Positions 62,026-64,000 of a stretch of DNA of 64,000 nt are shown in pieces. Position 1 is the stretch's first letter. Each line of letters opens with the position of its first letter. The DNA comes from JBCBWG01 sp038523925 (GTDB lineage Bacteria; Pseudomonadota; Alphaproteobacteria; Rhizobiales; Hyphomicrobiaceae): the NCBI GenBank assembly GCA_038523925.1, contig JBCBIY010000015.1, positions 3,734 to 67,733 of the forward strand, written 5' to 3'. The position numbers were made by a program, and so were the translations under genes. The notes under the pieces were generated by a model, which ran no database searches, was not told the DNA's origin, and saw only the letters and a program-made list of their open reading frames with translations.

Positions 62026-62901
62026 ATGAAATCACTTCCGACCATTGCAGATGGCTCGGGTGGTCTTGCCCGGTATCTCGAAGAGATCCGGCGGTTCCCG
62101 ATGCTTGAACCTAATCAGGAATACATGCTGGCCAAGCGGCTGCAGGAGCATGACGACTCCGATGCGGCCCAGCAGCTGGTGACGTCACACTTGCGTCTCG
62201 TGGCGCGGATCGCGATGGGTTATCGCGGCTACGGTCTGCCGATCGGCGAGGTCATTTCCGAAGGCAACGTCGGCCTGATGCAGGCGGTCAAACGCTTTGA
62301 TCCCGAGCGCGGGTTCCGCCTCGCGACCTATGCGATGTGGTGGATCCGCGCCTCGATCCAGGAGTACATCCTGCGGTCGTGGTCACTTGTGAAGATGGGT
62401 ACGACGGCTGCGCAGAAGAAGCTGTTCTTCAACTTGCGCCGCGTGAAGGGTCAGCTCCAGGCGCTGGAAGACGGCGACCTGAAGCCTGAGCACGTCGAAA
62501 AGATCGCAACCCGCCTCGGCGTCAGCGAAGACGACGTCGTCTCCATGAACCGCAGGCTCGGCGGTGACAGCTCACTCAACGCGCCGCTGCGTGCCGACAC
62601 GGAAGGCGGCGAGTGGCAGGACTGGCTGGTCGATGACGAGCCGAACCAGGAAGTGCAGTACGCCGAAAGCGAAGAGCTTCAGCAACGCCGCGCGCTTCTG
62701 TCAAACGCCATGGATGGGCTTAACGAGCGCGAGCGCCGCATCTTTGAAGCGCGGCGTTTGTCTGAGGACACGATCACGCTTGAGGAGCTCTCGAGCGAGT
62801 TCGGCGTCAGCCGCGAACGAATCCGCCAGATCGAGGTCCGTGCCTTCGAGAAGGTCCAAAAGGCGGTGCAGAAGGCAGCAGCCCAGCAGGCGGCCCAGTA
62901 A
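62026..62901 (+). CDS. rpoH: Heat-shock sigma factor RpoH (sigma-32)
   Basis: A 291-aa sigma factor directing RNA polymerase to heat-shock promoters. Region 2 includes SHLRLVARIAMGYRGYGLPI and GNVGLMQAVKRFDPERGFRL with TYAMWWIRASIQEYIL. The RpoH-specific box QKKLFFNLRR is present. Region 4 carries the helix-turn-helix TLEELSSEFGVSRERIRQIE. Alphaproteobacteria often have two rpoH genes; one is here. Confidence 0.95.
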   Translation: MKSLPTIADGSGGLARYLEEIRRFPMLEPNQEYMLAKRLQEHDDSDAAQQLVTSHLRLVARIAMGYRGYGLPIGEVISEGNVGLMQAVKRFDPERGFRLATYAMWWIRASIQEYILRSWSLVKMGTTAAQKKLFFNLRRVKGQLQALEDGDLKPEHVEKIATRLGVSEDDVVSMNRRLGGDSSLNAPLRADTEGGEWQDWLVDDEPNQEVQYAESEELQQRRALLSNAMDGLNERERRIFEARRLSEDTITLEELSSEFGVSRERIRQIEVRAFEKVQKAVQKAAAQQAAQ

Positions 62902-62911
62902 CGACCGGTGC

Positions 62912-62942
62912 GATCGGTTCCGCGGTTCGCGCGGAGCCGATC
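62912..62942 (+). terminator. Stem-loop after rpoH
   Basis: A 13-bp stem with one G-U wobble (GATCGGTTCCGCG at 62912-62924, CGCGGAGCCGATC at 62930-62942) around a 5-base loop GTTCG, starting 11 bases after the rpoH stop. There is no T-run, so rho-independent termination is not certain; it may stabilise the mRNA end. Confidence 0.55.
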
Positions 62943-63369
62943 CGGTCTGATCTGGCCATTTCGCAACAGCACCTGCGCGAGCGACGTCGCGCGCTGTTGT
63001 GGCGCCCGGCGCAGGGCTCGAATCGCGTAGTTTGCGGGTGTGGATAAGCTCATCCACCGGCGGTCATCGCGGCAATGTCGTGGCGGCTGCGAGGTGCGCG
63101 TCAGACCTTGGGACAGCCTTTGGTTCTGATTTTCGGACATCCCGAACAGCACATCACTTGCCGGTTGCGCGAGGCGGGCAGGGAAGAGACCGCCATTTGC
63201 AGCGCAATCCGGTTTGAAACCGCACATTCGTGCGGCTCTTCCGACCTGCATTCCAGACCGCAGATCCGATCACGACGGCTGACCGCGCATTTCCAAGGAT
63301 GCGTGGGCCAGACGTGTGTGCCGGGCCGGGGTCTGGTGTGCGGCCTCCAAATGACGATGGAGTGACCCC
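62943..63369. other. Non-coding or unrecognised stretch, 427 bases
   Basis: No frame has both a family-like sequence and a good start. A perfect DnaA-box-like TGTGGATAA lies at 63039-63047, inside a partial palindrome GTGGATAAGCTCATCCAC. One such 9-mer in 64 kb is near chance. Confidence 0.4.
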
Positions 63370-63510
63370 ATGCCGAAGCGCCTCTTTGATCTGTCGCTGA
63401 GCCGTGTGTCTCGTCAACGTGTAGCCACTGACCTTAATCCGCAGGACACCGACTGGCTTCGCACCGTGCTCTGGCGCATCAAATCCGGCCGGCCTCCCAG
63501 TCGGCCCTAG
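63370..63510 (+). CDS. Possible 46-aa protein
   Basis: A short frame starting MPKRLFDLSLSRVSRQRVAT, with GGAG 7 bases before the ATG and a strong terminator 58 bases after its stop. The spacing of ribosome binding site, frame and terminator looks like a real small transcript. No family recognised, and the frame could also be incidental within a small RNA. Confidence 0.35.
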   Translation: MPKRLFDLSLSRVSRQRVATDLNPQDTDWLRTVLWRIKSGRPPSRP

Positions 63511-63567
63511 CTTCGTTCCGCTGGCGAAGTCTGCATTCCGAACCGCATCCACCGTCAGCCACGCATT

Positions 63568-63601
63568 GAGAACCGGCCCCCGCGGCCGGTTCTCTTTTTT
63601 T
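63568..63601 (+). terminator. Rho-independent terminator
   Basis: Perfect 11-bp stem (GAGAACCGGCC at 63568-63578, GGCCGGTTCTC at 63584-63594), a 5-base loop and seven T at 63595-63601. It ends rightward transcription, possibly of the small frame at 63370-63510 or of an unseen small RNA. Confidence 0.85.
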
Positions 63602-63741
63602 GGTCCAACAGGGCAGCAGCCCTGTTGGCACGCGAGTCCGACCGCCAATCGCTGCGGCGCGCTACGCTGGCCGATGGCCCGCTCCGTGCGCCTCGCTCTG
63701 GTCTTCGCGGGGCTGGCAGGAGGCTGCCGCGAGGGCGGTGG
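63590..63741. repeat. Direct repeat, unit 1
   Basis: About 150 bases repeated at 63753-63903. The unit starts with a T-rich TTCTCTTTTTT, then a perfect 10-bp hairpin (CCAACAGGGC, loop AGCA, GCCCTGTTGG; 63605-63628), then GCACGCGAGTCCGACCGCCA and a GC-rich part. No gene is evident. Confidence 0.75.
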
Positions 63742-63752
63742 GAGTGGCGGCG

Positions 63753-63903
63753 TTCTCTCTTTTTTGGTCCAACAGGGCAGCAGCCCTGTTGGCACGCGAG
63801 TCCGACCGCCACTCGCTGCGGCGCGCTACGCTGGCGATGCCAGCTTCGTGCGCCTCGCTCTGGTCTTCGCGGGGCTAGCGGGTGGCTGCCGAGGGTGCGG
63901 TGG
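63753..63903. repeat. Direct repeat, unit 2
   Basis: Second copy of the unit, with the same hairpin at 63769-63792 and offset 164 bases from unit 1. The first 60 bases differ by one base (C for A in CCGCCACTC). Divergence grows after CGCTACGCTGG. Confidence 0.75.
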
Positions 63904-63933
63904 CACGAACGGAGGGACTCCCTCCACCGCCTT

Positions 63934-63952
63934 CCTCGGGCTTGGCCCGAGG
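63934..63952. repeat. Short palindrome CCTCGGGC-TTG-GCCCGAGG
   Basis: Perfect 8-bp stem with a 3-base loop followed by ATCCA. From general knowledge, palindromes of this type (CCTCGGGCTTGACCCGAGGA) are common dispersed intergenic elements in alphaproteobacteria. Only one copy is in this window. Confidence 0.55.
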
Positions 63953-64000
63953 ATCCATCTAACGACTTGCTGCGCCGGTTGCGTAAATCGCTGCGCGTGC

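Noticed and set aside
63039..63047. Perfect DnaA box TGTGGATAA as sign of a replication origin
   Set aside because: A single 9-mer in 64 kb is expected by chance about every second window; no box cluster, AT-rich element or origin genes.
63154..63795. Open frame of 213 codons on the minus strand across the repeat region
   Set aside because: It spans a strong terminator and a direct repeat and has no domain; its length comes from GC content.

Overview
The window is one contiguous stretch of a GC-rich alphaproteobacterial chromosome, most likely from the order Hyphomicrobiales; I cannot place it at genus level. The evidence is the recG / sdhE / mfd block, a ChpT-type histidine phosphotransferase, RpoH, an FlbT-like protein, NnrU, DUF1134 and DUF2852 proteins, a TPR protein-bamB-der block and an SBP56-type methanethiol oxidase. 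Most genes have a clear ribosome binding site and many are translationally coupled. I saw no tRNA, rRNA or CRISPR array.

Layout. 1-5.4 kb is DNA repair and core metabolism: recG (partial), sdhE and mfd. 5.4-16.7 kb is metabolic and periplasmic: an SDR enzyme, a PCuAC copper chaperone with a DUF2946 protein, a Tat-exported DUF3500 protein, an SBP56/methanethiol oxidase translationally coupled to a [2Fe-2S] ferredoxin, FucU, a secreted 5'-nucleotidase, a GMC oxidoreductase with its gluconate-dehydrogenase-type small subunit, and GloA. 16.9-28.7 kb is an accessory zone in visible decay. It holds a very basic exported protein, an AAC(3)-I-like acetyltransferase, a solo IS21-like end, an AraC regulator and a ferric-reductase-like flavocytochrome each broken by one in-frame stop, a truncated DUF2852 gene, diverged copies of intergenic sequence, a second decayed end of the acetyltransferase gene, and two fused remnants of copper-associated genes. 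Intact genes remain inside it: a GAF histidine kinase, an HD-GYP/LuxR protein and a cytochrome b plus MsrP-like molybdoenzyme pair. 28.7-31.5 kb carries an MFS transporter with a His-rich tail, copC and copD.

31.9-45.3 kb mixes small exported or membrane proteins, a DCL/HNH-like protein, a dimethylglycine-dehydrogenase-like enzyme, uvrB, a Uma2 protein with an altered catalytic position, a periplasmic-binding-protein domain fused to a pentameric ligand-gated ion channel (the most striking gene here), a DUF2161 nuclease-fold protein and a SLATT membrane protein. 45.5-62.9 kb is housekeeping: nnrU, TPR protein-bamB-der, holC-rlmJ, chpT with a response regulator, cysQ, DUF1134, a coiled-coil membrane protein, an FlbT-like protein, a GntR regulator, rluD and rpoH. 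The last kilobase holds a strong terminator, a 150-bp direct repeat and palindromes, but no confident gene.

Themes: copper handling appears twice (7-8 kb and 28-31 kb), beside enzymes that may use copper. Conflict-type genes (DCL/HNH-like, Uma2, DUF2161, SLATT) are scattered over 32-44 kb without forming a recognised defence operon.
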